Of a stretch of 61,054 nucleotides of DNA, positions 44,481 through 52,871 are shown one piece after another (within the stretch, counting starts at the first letter, position 1; each line of letters starts with the position of its first letter). The notes beneath the pieces are model-generated. The model saw only the letters and a program-made list of their open reading frames with translations, had not been told where the DNA came from and did not search any database. Origin of the DNA: Actinomadura latina NBRC 106108 (GTDB lineage Bacteria; Actinomycetota; Actinomycetes; Streptosporangiales; Streptosporangiaceae); NCBI RefSeq assembly GCF_001552195.1, contig NZ_BCQS01000042.1:1-61054 (forward strand). Direction: 5' to 3'. The position numbers were made by a program, and so were the translations under genes.

Positions 44481-46232
44481 GTGACTCGTGAGTACAGCCG
44501 CCGTCGTGTCCTGAAGGGCGCCGCCCTCGGCGCGGGCATCGCCTCCACCGGGCTGGCCGCGTTCCCCGCGCGTCCCGCCGCCGCCGCGCCCGCGCTGGCC
44601 GGCCCCGTTAACGGCACCACCCTCGACCGGACGTACGTGCTCGGCGCGGCGGGCGCGGGCGGCTACCGCCCGGTGATCACCGGGCCGGGGGAGCCGCACC
44701 TGCTGCGCCGCGACCTCGGCGGCGCCGCCGCCGCGCGCCGTGCCGCGACCCGGCGCGGCATCCTCGCGTTCGGGCATCTCACCGACGTGCACATCATCGA
44801 CGCGCAGTCCCCGGCCCGCGTCGAGTTCATCGACCGCATCCGGGACCTGGTGAGCGGGTTCCCCGAGGGCGGTTACCGGCCGCAGGAGATCCTGTCCACG
44901 CAGGTCGCCGAGGCGATGGTGCAGGCCGTGAACAAGGTCGGGCGCGGGCCCGCGACCGGTCTCGGCCTCGCGTTCACCATCAACACGGGCGACGCCGCCG
45001 ACAACGTCCAGTACAACGAGATCCGCTGGATCATCGACCTGCTGGACGGCGGCCGGGTCCGCCCCGACTCCGGCGACCCGAACCGGTACGAGGGCGTCAT
45101 GGACTGGGCGTCCTACGACCGGGCGTACTGGCACCCCGAGGGCGCGCCGCCCGGCGCCGAACTCGACGTCGCGATCGCCAAGTACGGGTTCCCGCGGGTG
45201 AAGGGCCTGATCGACGCCGCGCGCAGGCCGTTCCAGGCCACCGGCCTCGACGCGCCGTGGCTCGCCGCGTTCGGCAACCACGACGGCCTCATCCAGGGCA
45301 ACCTGCCGGTCAACCCGCTCGTCTCCGGCCTCGCCACCGGCGGCATCAAGATCGGCGCCCCGGCGGACGACGGCCAGGCCGAGCGCCTCGCCCGCATGAT
45401 CCAGCAGGCGGACGCCGCCGAACTGGTCCGGCTGAGCCGCGAGCAGGGCGGCTCCGGCGGGCTGTTCCGTCCCGTGACGCCCGACTGGAACCGGCGGATG
45501 CTGTCGCGCGCCGAAGTCGTCGCCGAGCACTTCAAGACGAGCGCGTCCCTGCGCGGCCACGGCTTCACCGCCGCGAACCTCCGCGACGGGACGGCCTACT
45601 ACGCGTTCGACCAGGGCGTGGTGCGCGGCCTCGTCCTCGACACCGTCAACCCGAACGGCTACTCGGAGGGCTCGCTCGACAAGAAGCAGTTCGCGTGGCT
45701 GGAATCGCAACTGAAGGCGGGCAGCAGCCGCTACTTCGCCGCGGACGGCTCGGTCGTGAAGCAGACCGCGAAGGACCGGCTCTTCGTCCTGTTCAGCCAC
45801 CACCCGATCGGCTCGCTGGAGAACCCGCTGGGCGGCGACCGCGTCCTCGGCGACGAGGTGCAGGCGCTCCTGCTGCGCTACCCGAACGTCATCCTGTGGG
45901 TGAACGGCCACACGCACCGGAACCAGGTCATCCCGCACGCCCGCGCGACCGGCGGGGGGTTCTGGGAGGTCAACACGGCCGCGCACATCGACTTCCCGCA
46001 GCAGAGCCGCATCGTCGAGCTCGCCGACAACGGTGACGGCACCCTGTCGGTCTTCGCGACGATCCTGGACTCGGCCGGGCCCGCGTCCTACGGCGGCCGG
46101 CTCACCGACCCCGTCCGCCTCGCGTCGCTGTCGCGCGAGCTGTCGGGCAACGACTGGCAGGACCGCGACTCCGGCCGCCGCGGCGAGGTCGCCGACCGCA
46201 ACGTCGAGCTCCTCGTCCCGGCGCCCTTCTAG
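44481..46232 (+). CDS. Tat-exported metallophosphoesterase (TIGR03767-like)
   Basis: A 583-residue secreted phosphoesterase. The N terminus is a twin-arginine signal (SRRRVLKGAALGAGIAS, then an A-rich cleavage region about 38). The metallophosphatase fold is visible: HLTDVH, a GD in INTGDAADN, GNHDG, FSHHPIG and NGHTHRN supply the dinuclear metal ligands. The size and motifs fit the TIGR03767 group, known from Streptomyces and relatives, with unknown substrate. GTG at 44481 has no good ribosome site. A terminator follows. Confidence 0.85.
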   Translation: MTREYSRRRVLKGAALGAGIASTGLAAFPARPAAAAPALAGPVNGTTLDRTYVLGAAGAGGYRPVITGPGEPHLLRRDLGGAAAARRAATRRGILAFGHLTDVHIIDAQSPARVEFIDRIRDLVSGFPEGGYRPQEILSTQVAEAMVQAVNKVGRGPATGLGLAFTINTGDAADNVQYNEIRWIIDLLDGGRVRPDSGDPNRYEGVMDWASYDRAYWHPEGAPPGAELDVAIAKYGFPRVKGLIDAARRPFQATGLDAPWLAAFGNHDGLIQGNLPVNPLVSGLATGGIKIGAPADDGQAERLARMIQQADAAELVRLSREQGGSGGLFRPVTPDWNRRMLSRAEVVAEHFKTSASLRGHGFTAANLRDGTAYYAFDQGVVRGLVLDTVNPNGYSEGSLDKKQFAWLESQLKAGSSRYFAADGSVVKQTAKDRLFVLFSHHPIGSLENPLGGDRVLGDEVQALLLRYPNVILWVNGHTHRNQVIPHARATGGGFWEVNTAAHIDFPQQSRIVELADNGDGTLSVFATILDSAGPASYGGRLTDPVRLASLSRELSGNDWQDRDSGRRGEVADRNVELLVPAPF

Positions 46233-46242
46233 AGCACGAGAA

Positions 46243-46271
46243 GGGCCGCCGCGTCCGTGTCGCGGCGGCCC
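46243..46271. terminator. Bidirectional terminator
   Basis: GGGCCGCCGCG and CGCGGCGGCCC form a perfect 11-bp stem with a 7-base loop between the convergent phosphoesterase and M48 genes. Confidence 0.8.
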
Positions 46272-46283
46272 CGGCTCCCTCTT

Positions 46284-47315
46284 TCAGGCGCTCGTCGGCC
46301 CGTTGTCGCGGCGGGTGATCCGGTCGAACAGCCCGCCGGCCGCACCCGCCGCCGCGTCCGCCATGTCGCGGACCTTGCCCACGAACGGGTCGGCCGTCCG
46401 CTCCCACGACTCCCGGTAGGAGCGCGCCGCGTCCTTGACCTCGTCCCGGACGGACGCGTTGCCGTCGTCGCCGCGGCGCGGGTAGTCCCCGGCGAGAATC
46501 CGCTCGTACTCGCCGCTGCGCGCCCACCGGTCGATCTCCGCGAACCGGATCACCGCGAACGGATGCGACTGGCCGAGCAGGTTCAGGAACTTCAGGATCC
46601 CGTCCCGCACGTCGCCGGCCGCGTCGTACTCGCGGGCCTGCTCCAGGAACGCCTCGGCGCTCATCTCGCCGAGCCGGACCCCGCCGGCGAGCTTCATGTT
46701 GACCCGCTTCGCCGCGTCCACGTCCTGCCCGGCGAGCAGCCCCGCCCGGTCGGACGACAGCTCCGCCTTCCGGAACCACTCCCGCAGCCCGATGATGATC
46801 GCCGCGATGCCGACGTTGCCGAGCGGCAGCCACGCGAGCCGCGACCCGAGCTGCAGCAGGACCTGCATCATCGTCTGGTACACCGCGTGCCCGGACAGGA
46901 TGTGCCCGACCTCGTGGCCGATGACGAACCGCAGCTCCTCGTCGTCCAGCAGGTCGATCAGGCCGGTGTTCAGCACGATGAACGGGTGGTCGGAGCCGAG
47001 CGCCATCGCGTTCGGCGTCGGGTCCTGCCGGACGAACAGCTCCGGGACCTCCGGCATGTCCAGGATGTAGCAGGCGTCGCGGACCATGTCGTGGATGTGG
47101 CGGAACTGGTCCTCGCCGGCGCGCACCGTCCCGCCGAGGAACATGAGCCGCAGCGACCGCTCGTTCACCAGCCCCGACAGCTTGCGCAGGACGACGTCGA
47201 ACCCGGAGAGCGAACGCAGCGCCACGAGCGCCGATCGGTCCGCCGGGTGCTCATAGGCCCGGGAACTGATCCCCGGGAACCGCGTACGTGCTCGATCCGG
47301 TGTGTTCTCCGTCAT
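46284..47315 (-). CDS. M48-family metalloprotease
   Basis: A 343-residue peptidase. The zinc motif HEVGH is at 134-138, with the third ligand Glu in the ELSSDRAG segment. A hydrophobic stretch (residues 160-180) sits between the two halves, as in HtpX relatives. The C-terminal 100 residues contain an Ala/Arg-rich stretch. Unlike HtpX it has no N-terminal membrane hairpin, so it is likely cytoplasmic or peripheral. ATG at 47315 follows GGAGG. The substrate is unknown. Confidence 0.88.
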   Translation of the reverse strand: MTENTPDRARTRFPGISSRAYEHPADRSALVALRSLSGFDVVLRKLSGLVNERSLRLMFLGGTVRAGEDQFRHIHDMVRDACYILDMPEVPELFVRQDPTPNAMALGSDHPFIVLNTGLIDLLDDEELRFVIGHEVGHILSGHAVYQTMMQVLLQLGSRLAWLPLGNVGIAAIIIGLREWFRKAELSSDRAGLLAGQDVDAAKRVNMKLAGGVRLGEMSAEAFLEQAREYDAAGDVRDGILKFLNLLGQSHPFAVIRFAEIDRWARSGEYERILAGDYPRRGDDGNASVRDEVKDAARSYRESWERTADPFVGKVRDMADAAAGAAGGLFDRITRRDNGPTSA

Positions 47316-47443
47316 GTCTGACCTCCTGGAGGGCTAAGGCCCTGTAGTGGGGCGGGCGGTGCGGAAACGCCGCGTCGCCGTGTCGGGACGGCTTCGGAGG
47401 AGCGCAAACGAGAGAATGCCCGCCCCCTGATCGCATGCGCGGA

Positions 47444-47449
47444 TAGTAT
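47444..47449 (+). promoter_or_regulatory. -10 element just before the TnpB-like gene
   Basis: TAGTAT ends seven bases before the GTG at 47457, indicating leaderless transcription. No ribosome site is present. Confidence 0.45.
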
Positions 47450-47456
47450 TGGCCTG

Positions 47457-48308
47457 GTGACTCAGCGCGTTCGCCGGTCGTTTCGTTACCGCTTCTACCC
47501 GACCCCGGAACAGGCTGAGCATCTGAGCCGCACCTTCGGCTGTGTTCGTCTGGTCTACAACATGGCCCTGGAGGCACGCATCCGAGCGCGCCGCGACGGC
47601 CGCCCGATGACGTACAGGGATTCGTCCGCGGCGCTGACGAACTGGAAGCGCAACGCGGAATTCTCGTTCTTGAACGATGTCTCCTGCGTGCCCCCGCAGC
47701 AGGCCCTGCGCCACCTGCAGACGGCTTTCGGCAACCACCTGGCCAAGCGGGCGGGGCATCCGCGGTTCAAGTCCCGTAAGCGGGCGCGAGCGACTGCAGT
47801 CGAACCGCTGGAGCCGACGCAGCAGGCGGTCGGGCTGGACGCCGGCATCTCCGCCCTCGTCACCACGTCCGCTGGGGAGAAGGTGCGCAACCCCCGGCAT
47901 GAACGATCCAACCGGCGGAGGCTGCTCAAGGCACAACGCGTACTGTCGCGGCGACGGCCGGGGTCGGCCAACCATGCGGAGGCGAGGCTGCGACTTGCTC
48001 GTGTGCACGCGAGGATCGCCGATCGGCGCCGCGATCATCTGCACAAGCTCACGACTCGACTCGTCCGTGAGAACCAAACGGTCGTCATCGAGGATCTCCA
48101 TGTCGGCGGCATGATCCGAAATCATCATCTCGCGCGCCATCGCGGATGCGGGGCGGTGCACGACCGAGATGTAAACGCCGCTCGGAACATCCTCGCCGCC
48201 GGGCTGGCGGAGAGGCGAAACGCCTGTGGAGCCGATGTCAGACCTCAACGGGAGGCTTCTCTCCTGAGCGGGCCATCGGTGACGAAGCAGGAATTCTCCT
48301 TCAACTGA
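47457..48308 (+). CDS. Miniature TnpB/IS605 OrfB-like protein keeping the RuvC D-E-D residues
   Basis: A 283-residue relative of TnpB, the RNA-guided nuclease of IS200/IS605 elements; typical actinomycete copies are about 380-400. Similarity starts at the N-terminal RRSFRYRFYPTPEQ and ends at NILAAGLAERRNACG. Compared with the family, about 60 residues are missing between RARATA (114) and VEPLEP, where the wedge and linker lie, and about 50 between NHHLAR (227) and CGAVHDRD, removing three of four zinc-finger cysteines. Both losses are in frame. The catalytic acids remain: Asp128 (GLDAG), Glu212 (VIEDL) and Asp238 (HDRDVNAARN). No tnpA is present and the ends look incomplete. Confidence 0.8.
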   Translation: MTQRVRRSFRYRFYPTPEQAEHLSRTFGCVRLVYNMALEARIRARRDGRPMTYRDSSAALTNWKRNAEFSFLNDVSCVPPQQALRHLQTAFGNHLAKRAGHPRFKSRKRARATAVEPLEPTQQAVGLDAGISALVTTSAGEKVRNPRHERSNRRRLLKAQRVLSRRRPGSANHAEARLRLARVHARIADRRRDHLHKLTTRLVRENQTVVIEDLHVGGMIRNHHLARHRGCGAVHDRDVNAARNILAAGLAERRNACGADVRPQREASLLSGPSVTKQEFSFN

Positions 48309-48356
48309 GAAGAAGCCAAGTCTGGCATGGTATTCCCGACGAACCAGATGGCCTCA

Positions 48357-48376
48357 GGGTTCCACGCGAGGAACCC
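48357..48376. other. Small hairpin downstream of the TnpB-like gene
   Basis: GGGTTCC and GGAACCC pair around a 6-base loop, 33 bp before the next start. It could be a leftover right-end hairpin of the IS or an attenuator. Confidence 0.35.
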
Positions 48377-48408
48377 GGGCCCACTGCGGTCCGCCCGGGA
48401 GGCGAGTT

Positions 48409-49695
48409 ATGTTCGACCCCAAAGCCGAGGCGATGTCCCTGGACGAGCGAGCCGCGCTGCAGCGGCACCGGCTGTGGGGCCTCGTCGACCGGCTCCTCGC
48501 CGCCGGCGGCGTGCAGGGCGGGCGGCTGAAGGAGGCCGGTGTCGGCGGCGGCTCGGACGTGACGCTCGCCCAGCTCCGCAGCCTCCCCTTCACCACCAAG
48601 CAGGACCTGTGGGACAACTACCCGTTCGGCATGCTCGCCGTCCCGCAGGACCAGGTCGCCGCCGTCCACGGCTCCAGCGGGACGCGCGGCCGCCCCACGC
48701 TCGTCGCCTACACCAGGGCCGACCTCGACCTGTGGGCCGCGATGTGCGCGCGTTCCCTCTCCTGCGCCGGGGCGTCACCGGGCAGCATCGTCCACAACGC
48801 CTACGGGTACGGGCTGTTCACCGGCGGCATCGGCATCCACCAGGGCGCCGTCGCGTTCGGCGCGACCGTCGTGCCGATGTCCGGCGGCATGACCGACCGG
48901 CAGGTGCGGATGCTCGCCGACCTGCGCGCCGACATCCTCACCTGCACCCCCGCGTACGCGCTGCGTCTCGGCGAGGCCGTCGCCGAGGCGGGCGTCGAAC
49001 TGCCCGCGCTGAAGGCCGGGCTCTTCGGCGCCGAACCGTGGTCGGAGGAACTGCGCACCGCCATCGAGGCCGTCCTGCCCATCAAGGCGATGGACATCTA
49101 CGGCCTCTCCGAGGTCATCGGCCCCGGCGTCGCCACCGAATGCCTCGAACAGGACGGCCTGCACGTCAACGAGGACCACTTCATCGTCGAGGCCGTCGAC
49201 CCGTCCACCGGGGACCCCGTCGAGGACGGCACGCCCGGCGAACTCGTCTTCACCACCCCGACCAAGCAGGCCCTGCCCCTGCTGCGCTACCGGACCGGCG
49301 ACATCGCGTCCCTCACGCGTGGCGAATGCCAGTGCGGGCGGACCCTCGTCCGGATGAGCAAGGTCCTCGGCCGTGTCGACGACATGCTCGTCGTCCGGGG
49401 CGTCAACGTGTACCCCAGCGAGGTCGAACGCGTCCTGCTCGGCTCCGGGCTCGTCCGGCCGCACTACCAGCTCGTCGTCGACCGGCGCAGCCCGTCCGCC
49501 CGGCTCCTCGTCGCCTGCGAGGCCCTCGCCGGCGACCCGAAGGACCGCCTCGTCCACGCGCTGTACGAGACGCTCGGCCTCACCGCGGAGGTGTTCGTCC
49601 TCCCGGACGGGACGGTCCCGAGAGTCGAGGTCGGCAAGGCCGTCCGGGTCGTGACCTGGGACGACGGCCGCCCGCCGATCCCCGGCCTCGGCTGA
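48409..49695 (+). CDS. Phenylacetate-CoA ligase-like AMP-forming enzyme
   Basis: A 428-residue adenylate-forming enzyme similar to PaaK. Motifs: SSGTRGRPTLVAYT (P-loop, about residues 88-101), DIYGLSEVIGPG, RYRTGDIA, GRVDDMLVVRGVNVYPSEVE, and the C-terminal lysine in VEVGKAVRV. The substrate is probably an aryl acid, but no phenylacetate genes lie nearby, so the specificity is open. ATG at 48409 follows GGAGG. It is alone between the TnpB-like gene and nadD. Confidence 0.85.
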   Translation: MFDPKAEAMSLDERAALQRHRLWGLVDRLLAAGGVQGGRLKEAGVGGGSDVTLAQLRSLPFTTKQDLWDNYPFGMLAVPQDQVAAVHGSSGTRGRPTLVAYTRADLDLWAAMCARSLSCAGASPGSIVHNAYGYGLFTGGIGIHQGAVAFGATVVPMSGGMTDRQVRMLADLRADILTCTPAYALRLGEAVAEAGVELPALKAGLFGAEPWSEELRTAIEAVLPIKAMDIYGLSEVIGPGVATECLEQDGLHVNEDHFIVEAVDPSTGDPVEDGTPGELVFTTPTKQALPLLRYRTGDIASLTRGECQCGRTLVRMSKVLGRVDDMLVVRGVNVYPSEVERVLLGSGLVRPHYQLVVDRRSPSARLLVACEALAGDPKDRLVHALYETLGLTAEVFVLPDGTVPRVEVGKAVRVVTWDDGRPPIPGLG

Positions 49696-49734
49696 GCCGG
49701 CGACCCCTGGCGTTCCGGGCGCCGGCCCGCCGAT

Positions 49735-49740
49735 TATTCT
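49735..49740 (+). promoter_or_regulatory. -10 element for leaderless nadD transcription
   Basis: TATTCT ends seven bases before the nadD ATG and no ribosome site is present. Confidence 0.4.
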
Positions 49741-49747
49741 CGTCGGC

Positions 49748-50335
49748 ATGACGCAAAAGCGGCGGCTCGGGGTCATGGGCGGCACCTTCGACCCCATCCA
49801 CCACGGGCACCTCGTGGCCGCGAGCGAAGTCGCGCACTTCTTCTCCCTCGACGAGGTCGTCTTCGTGCCCACCGGCCTCTCCTCCCACAAGGAGGGCGGC
49901 GACGTCACCCCCGCCGAGGACCGCTACCTCATGGCCGTCATCGCCACCGCGTCCAACCCTCGCTTCTCCGTCAGCCGCATCGACATCGACCGGCCCGGCC
50001 CCACGTACACCGCCGACACCCTCCGCGATATGCGCGAACTCCAGGGCCCCGACACCGACCTCTTCTTCATCACCGGCGCCGACGCGCTGGAGAAGATGCT
50101 CACCTGGCACGACACTGACGAACTGGTCGAACTCGCCCACTTCGTCGGCGTCACCCGCCCCGGGCACCGCCTCGCCGACCCCGGCCTCCCCAACGGGCGG
50201 GTCTCCCTCATGGAAGTGCCCGCCCTGTCCATCTCCTCCACCGAATGCCGCGAACGCGTCCGCGCCGGCGAACCCATCTGGTACCTCGTCCCGGACGGCA
50301 TCGTCCAGTACATCAACAAGCGCGGGTTGTACTAG
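49748..50335 (+). CDS. nadD: Nicotinate-nucleotide adenylyltransferase
   Basis: A 195-residue NAD biosynthesis enzyme that adenylates nicotinate mononucleotide. The nucleotidyltransferase motif is GGTFDPIHHGH and the second is SISSTECRERV. Where many family members have a PWQKS-like loop, this one reads PTGLSSHKEGG. It precedes rsfS, as in most actinobacteria, but no LytR-type gene lies between them. Confidence 0.95.
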   Translation: MTQKRRLGVMGGTFDPIHHGHLVAASEVAHFFSLDEVVFVPTGLSSHKEGGDVTPAEDRYLMAVIATASNPRFSVSRIDIDRPGPTYTADTLRDMRELQGPDTDLFFITGADALEKMLTWHDTDELVELAHFVGVTRPGHRLADPGLPNGRVSLMEVPALSISSTECRERVRAGEPIWYLVPDGIVQYINKRGLY

Positions 50336-50393
50336 CTCGCGCGGCCCGGGGGTGTGTCGGTGGGGGCGCATACCCTGGAGGGGGAAGGGCCGC

Positions 50394-50498
50394 ATGAGCA
50401 TTGCGGTCGTACAGCGACACGGGGGTCCGTCCGCCGCCGCCCATGAGAGGGTGTCAACGGACACGACCCCTACAGGGAGGATCGCGAGCGCATCGTGA
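50394..50498 (+). CDS. Possible 34-codon leader ORF coupled to rsfS
   Basis: ATG at 50394 follows the strong purine run GGAGGGGGAAGGG. The ORF encodes MSIAVVQRHGGPS and 21 more residues and stops at TGA 50496-50498, which overlaps the rsfS GTG (GTGA). The own ribosome site of rsfS (GGGAGG) is 14 bases from its start, too far for good use, so coupling would explain initiation. It is short and has no known relatives that I can name. Confidence 0.4.
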   Translation: MSIAVVQRHGGPSAAAHERVSTDTTPTGRIASAS

Positions 50499-50908
50499 CC
50501 GCATCCGAGAGGGCGGCAAAGCTCGTCCGGATCGCCGCCGAGGCGGCGGGCGACAAGCTGGCCGACGACATTCTTGCCTACGACGTGAGCGAGCAGCTCG
50601 TCATCACCGACGCGTTCGTGCTCTGCTCCGCCCCCAGCGACCGGCAGGTCCGCGCCATCGTGGACGAAGTCGAGAAGCGCCTGCGCGAAGAGGCGGACGC
50701 CAAGCCCGTCCGGCGCGAGGGCGAGCGTGAGGGCCGGTGGGTCCTGCTGGACTACGCCGACATCATCGTGCACATCCAGCACGAGGAAGACCGTCTCTAC
50801 TACGCCCTCGAACGCCTGTGGAAAGACTGCCCCCTCCTCGACCTCCCGGAGAGCGTCACCGCCCACCAGGCCCAGCGCGCCCGCGCCGTCGGGAGCCCGA
50901 GTGAGTGA
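50495..50908 (+). CDS. rsfS: Ribosome silencing factor RsfS
   Basis: A 137-residue RsfS (DUF143/Iojap) that binds L14 and blocks subunit joining in starvation. The core AEAAGDKLADDILAYDVSEQLVITDAFVLCSAPSDRQ and WVLLDYADIIVHI are characteristic (quoted as landmarks at residues about 15-50 and 85-97). It follows nadD and overlaps the phosphatase gene by eight bases. Confidence 0.94.
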   Translation: MTASERAAKLVRIAAEAAGDKLADDILAYDVSEQLVITDAFVLCSAPSDRQVRAIVDEVEKRLREEADAKPVRREGEREGRWVLLDYADIIVHIQHEEDRLYYALERLWKDCPLLDLPESVTAHQAQRARAVGSPSE

Positions 50909-51563
50909 CACCCGGCCCGCCCGCGAACCGGGCAGGCGGCGGCTCGTCCTCTGGCGGCACGGCCAGACCGCGTGGAACGTCGAACGCCGATTCCAGGGCA
51001 AGACCGACATCCCGCTCGACGAGACCGGCGTCCAGCAGGCCCGGCGCGCCGCCCGGCTCCTCGCCGGGCTCCGCCCCACCGACCTGCTCGCCTCCCCGCT
51101 CAAACGCGCCGCCGACACCGCCCAGGCCCTCGCCGACATCACCGGACTCCCCGTCCGCTACGACAGGGACCTCATCGAGCGCGACGGCGGCGCCTGGGAA
51201 GGGCTCACCGCCCGCGAGATCCGCGAACGCTACCCCGCCGAGCACGCCGCATGGCAGCCCCCCGGCGGCGAGACCAGCGCCCAGGTCGCCAAACGCGTCG
51301 GCGCCGCCCTCGAACGCGCCCTCGACGAACTCCCGCCCAGCGGGCAGCTCGTCGTCGCCTCCCACGGCGCCGCCCTCCGGCTCGGCATGTCCCACCTCAT
51401 CGGCCTCCCCGAAGAGACCTGGGAACGACTCGGCGGCCTCTCCAACTGCTGCTGGTCCGTCATCACCGAGATGCGCGACGGCGGCTGGCGCCTCGCCGAA
51501 CACAACGCCGGGACCCTCCCCGAACCCGTCCTCAGCGACGACCGCCCCGACGCCGGCACCTGA
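50901..51563 (+). CDS. Histidine phosphatase family (phosphoglycerate mutase-like) protein
   Basis: A 220-residue enzyme with the RHG motif LVLWRHGQTAWNVERR, catalytic His in the N terminus, second His in VVASHGAALRL, and acidic residue in IERDGGAWEG. It belongs to the CobC/GpmB-like branch; the usual position behind rsfS in actinomycetes supports the annotation, but the substrate is unknown. GTG at 50901 overlaps the end of rsfS by eight bases. The C-terminal 20 residues are Pro/Asp-rich. Confidence 0.9.
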   Translation: MSDTRPAREPGRRRLVLWRHGQTAWNVERRFQGKTDIPLDETGVQQARRAARLLAGLRPTDLLASPLKRAADTAQALADITGLPVRYDRDLIERDGGAWEGLTAREIRERYPAEHAAWQPPGGETSAQVAKRVGAALERALDELPPSGQLVVASHGAALRLGMSHLIGLPEETWERLGGLSNCCWSVITEMRDGGWRLAEHNAGTLPEPVLSDDRPDAGT

Positions 51564-51641
51564 CCCGCAAACGATTCGAGAGCAGCCCCGTCCGTCCTAT
51601 ACACTGGCGGGGCGCTGCGGGATGAACGTCCACGCAGCGGC

Positions 51642-51714
51642 GGGGCTATGGCGCAGTTGGTAGCGCGCCTCCATGGCATGGAGGAGGTCTGGGGTTCGAA
51701 TCCCCATAGCTCCA
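51642..51714 (+). tRNA. tRNA-Ala(GGC), copy 1
   Basis: Cloverleaf: acceptor GGGGCTA/TAGCTCC, D arm GCGC AGTTGGTA GCGC, anticodon stem CCTCC/GGAGG with loop ATGGCAT (anticodon GGC), T arm TGGGG TTCGAAT CCCCA. The discriminator is A and CCA is not encoded. A TATACACT promoter-like patch lies about 45 bp upstream. Confidence 0.95.
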
Positions 51715-51725
51715 CGAACGAGTTG

Positions 51726-51763
51726 GGAGTGGTGTGCCCGCGAAGAGCGCGGGCCGCCACTCC
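51726..51763 (+). terminator. Terminator of tRNA-Ala copy 1
   Basis: GGAGTGG/CCACTCC outer stem with an inner CCCGCG/CGCGGG stem, followed by TTCGTC. The outer arms match the copy-2 terminator. Confidence 0.75.
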
Positions 51764-51774
51764 TTCGTCATGTC

Positions 51775-51802
51775 GACCCGGGGGACGACCCCCGGACCCC
51801 CG
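51775..51802. repeat. Dispersed G-rich palindromic element, inverted copy
   Basis: On the minus strand it reads CGGGGGTCCGGGGGTCGTCC and CCCGGGTC, matching the core of the copies at 15783, 40384 and 43101 with a few changes. The rest of the gap from 51764 to 51955 shows no gene. Confidence 0.4.
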
Positions 51803-51955
51803 ATGTGGGAGGCTCCGCCCCCCACGCCCCCTTGCCGGTTTCTGTAGGTGCGGGCGCTCGGGTTGTGGGCCCCTTGGCTTGTGGTTGGGACCGTCTGGCG
51901 AATTGGGCCTGCTGGGCGGCTTGTGCATGGGGTGCCCAGTGGTTTCATGCGGGAT

Positions 51956-52186
51956 ATGGGAAGACATCGCAGGGGGGCGACGCGCGAGGTCACCGTGGGG
52001 GACCTCATCGACGAACTGCGCCGGTTCGAGCCCGGGACGCAGGTGCGGCTGGCGATCCAGCCCCGGTTGCCGCAGGAGCACGCCGTCGGGCCCGTCGCCG
52101 AGGCCGACGGCATGGTGTGGATCGGCGACGGAGGGCATCGCGGGTACGCGCCCGACGAGGTCGCCGAACAGCTCGGGTGGAGCTGA
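51956..52186 (+). CDS. Small conserved actinobacterial protein, unknown function
   Basis: A 76-residue protein from the ATG at 51956; GTG at 51995 (GAGG upstream) and ATG at 51947 are alternative starts. Its core TVGDLIDELRRFEPGTQVRLAIQPRLP and VWIGDGGHRGYAPDEVAEQLGW (residues about 14-40 and 55-75) resembles short proteins seen in many actinomycetes. The function is unknown. It lies inside the segment flanked by the two tRNA-Ala copies. Confidence 0.6.
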   Translation: MGRHRRGATREVTVGDLIDELRRFEPGTQVRLAIQPRLPQEHAVGPVAEADGMVWIGDGGHRGYAPDEVAEQLGWS

Positions 52187-52287
52187 CCGCAAAGCCTTCG
52201 CAACCTTTGCGCCCGACGCGCTTCGCGATGTCGATCATGCGGGAACAGCCAAGACGTGGCGATGCATGATCGAGAGGGTTGACCTCA

Positions 52288-52704
52288 ATGAGAAGCCGGA
52301 TCTTCGGGCCGCTGCTCGCCGCGGCGGCCGTCACGGCGATGGCTGTGCCCGCATCGGCGGAGGAGGCGCCGCCGCCCGCGCCGCAGACCCAAGAGGAAGC
52401 ACCGCCGCCCGTCCCGCAGAGCTACACCGTGGACGACTGCTCCGAGGCCCTGAGCTTCCTGTCGTCGCTGCTGAAGGGCCTGCGGACCGACCAGGACCTC
52501 ACCAAGGCCGTCTGCTCCATGAAGGAGCAGCAGAAGCCCGAGGATGCGAAGACCGGTCCCGTCGAGAGCACCTACACGGACCCGGAAGGGCGCACCGTCA
52601 AGGACAACAGGCTCCTGGGCCTTCCGGTGGAGTGGCCCAAAAGCCTCACCGTCCAGGTCCCGACCTTCAACCAGGGCATGTACAGGTACTCGTCCGGTCG
52701 CTGA
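52288..52704 (+). CDS. Small secreted protein, unknown function
   Basis: A 138-residue exported protein. A Sec signal peptide runs MRSRIFGPLLAAAAVTAMAV to ASA at residue 27 or so. The mature part begins with a Pro/Glu/Gln-rich stretch (two EEAPPP units) and has two cysteines (DDCSEA and AVCSMK) about 30 residues apart. ATG at 52288 is nine bases after GAGAGGG; a TTG 9 bp upstream is possible. I recognise no domain. Confidence 0.6.
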   Translation: MRSRIFGPLLAAAAVTAMAVPASAEEAPPPAPQTQEEAPPPVPQSYTVDDCSEALSFLSSLLKGLRTDQDLTKAVCSMKEQQKPEDAKTGPVESTYTDPEGRTVKDNRLLGLPVEWPKSLTVQVPTFNQGMYRYSSGR

Positions 52705-52787
52705 CGCCGCGCGGGCCGCGGAGGGACGTCCCTGTGCGGCCCCGCGTTCTCAGCGGTGCCAACGTGCACTAAGCTTTCCTCGACCGA

Positions 52788-52860
52788 GGGGCTATGGCGC
52801 AGTTGGTAGCGCGCCTCCATGGCATGGAGGAGGTCTGGGGTTCGAATCCCCATAGCTCCA
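52788..52860 (+). tRNA. tRNA-Ala(GGC), copy 2
   Basis: All 73 bases are identical to copy 1, as are the following 22 bases. Anticodon GGC, no encoded CCA. A TAAGCT hexamer lies about 20 bases upstream. Confidence 0.95.
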
Positions 52861-52871
52861 CGAACGAGTTG

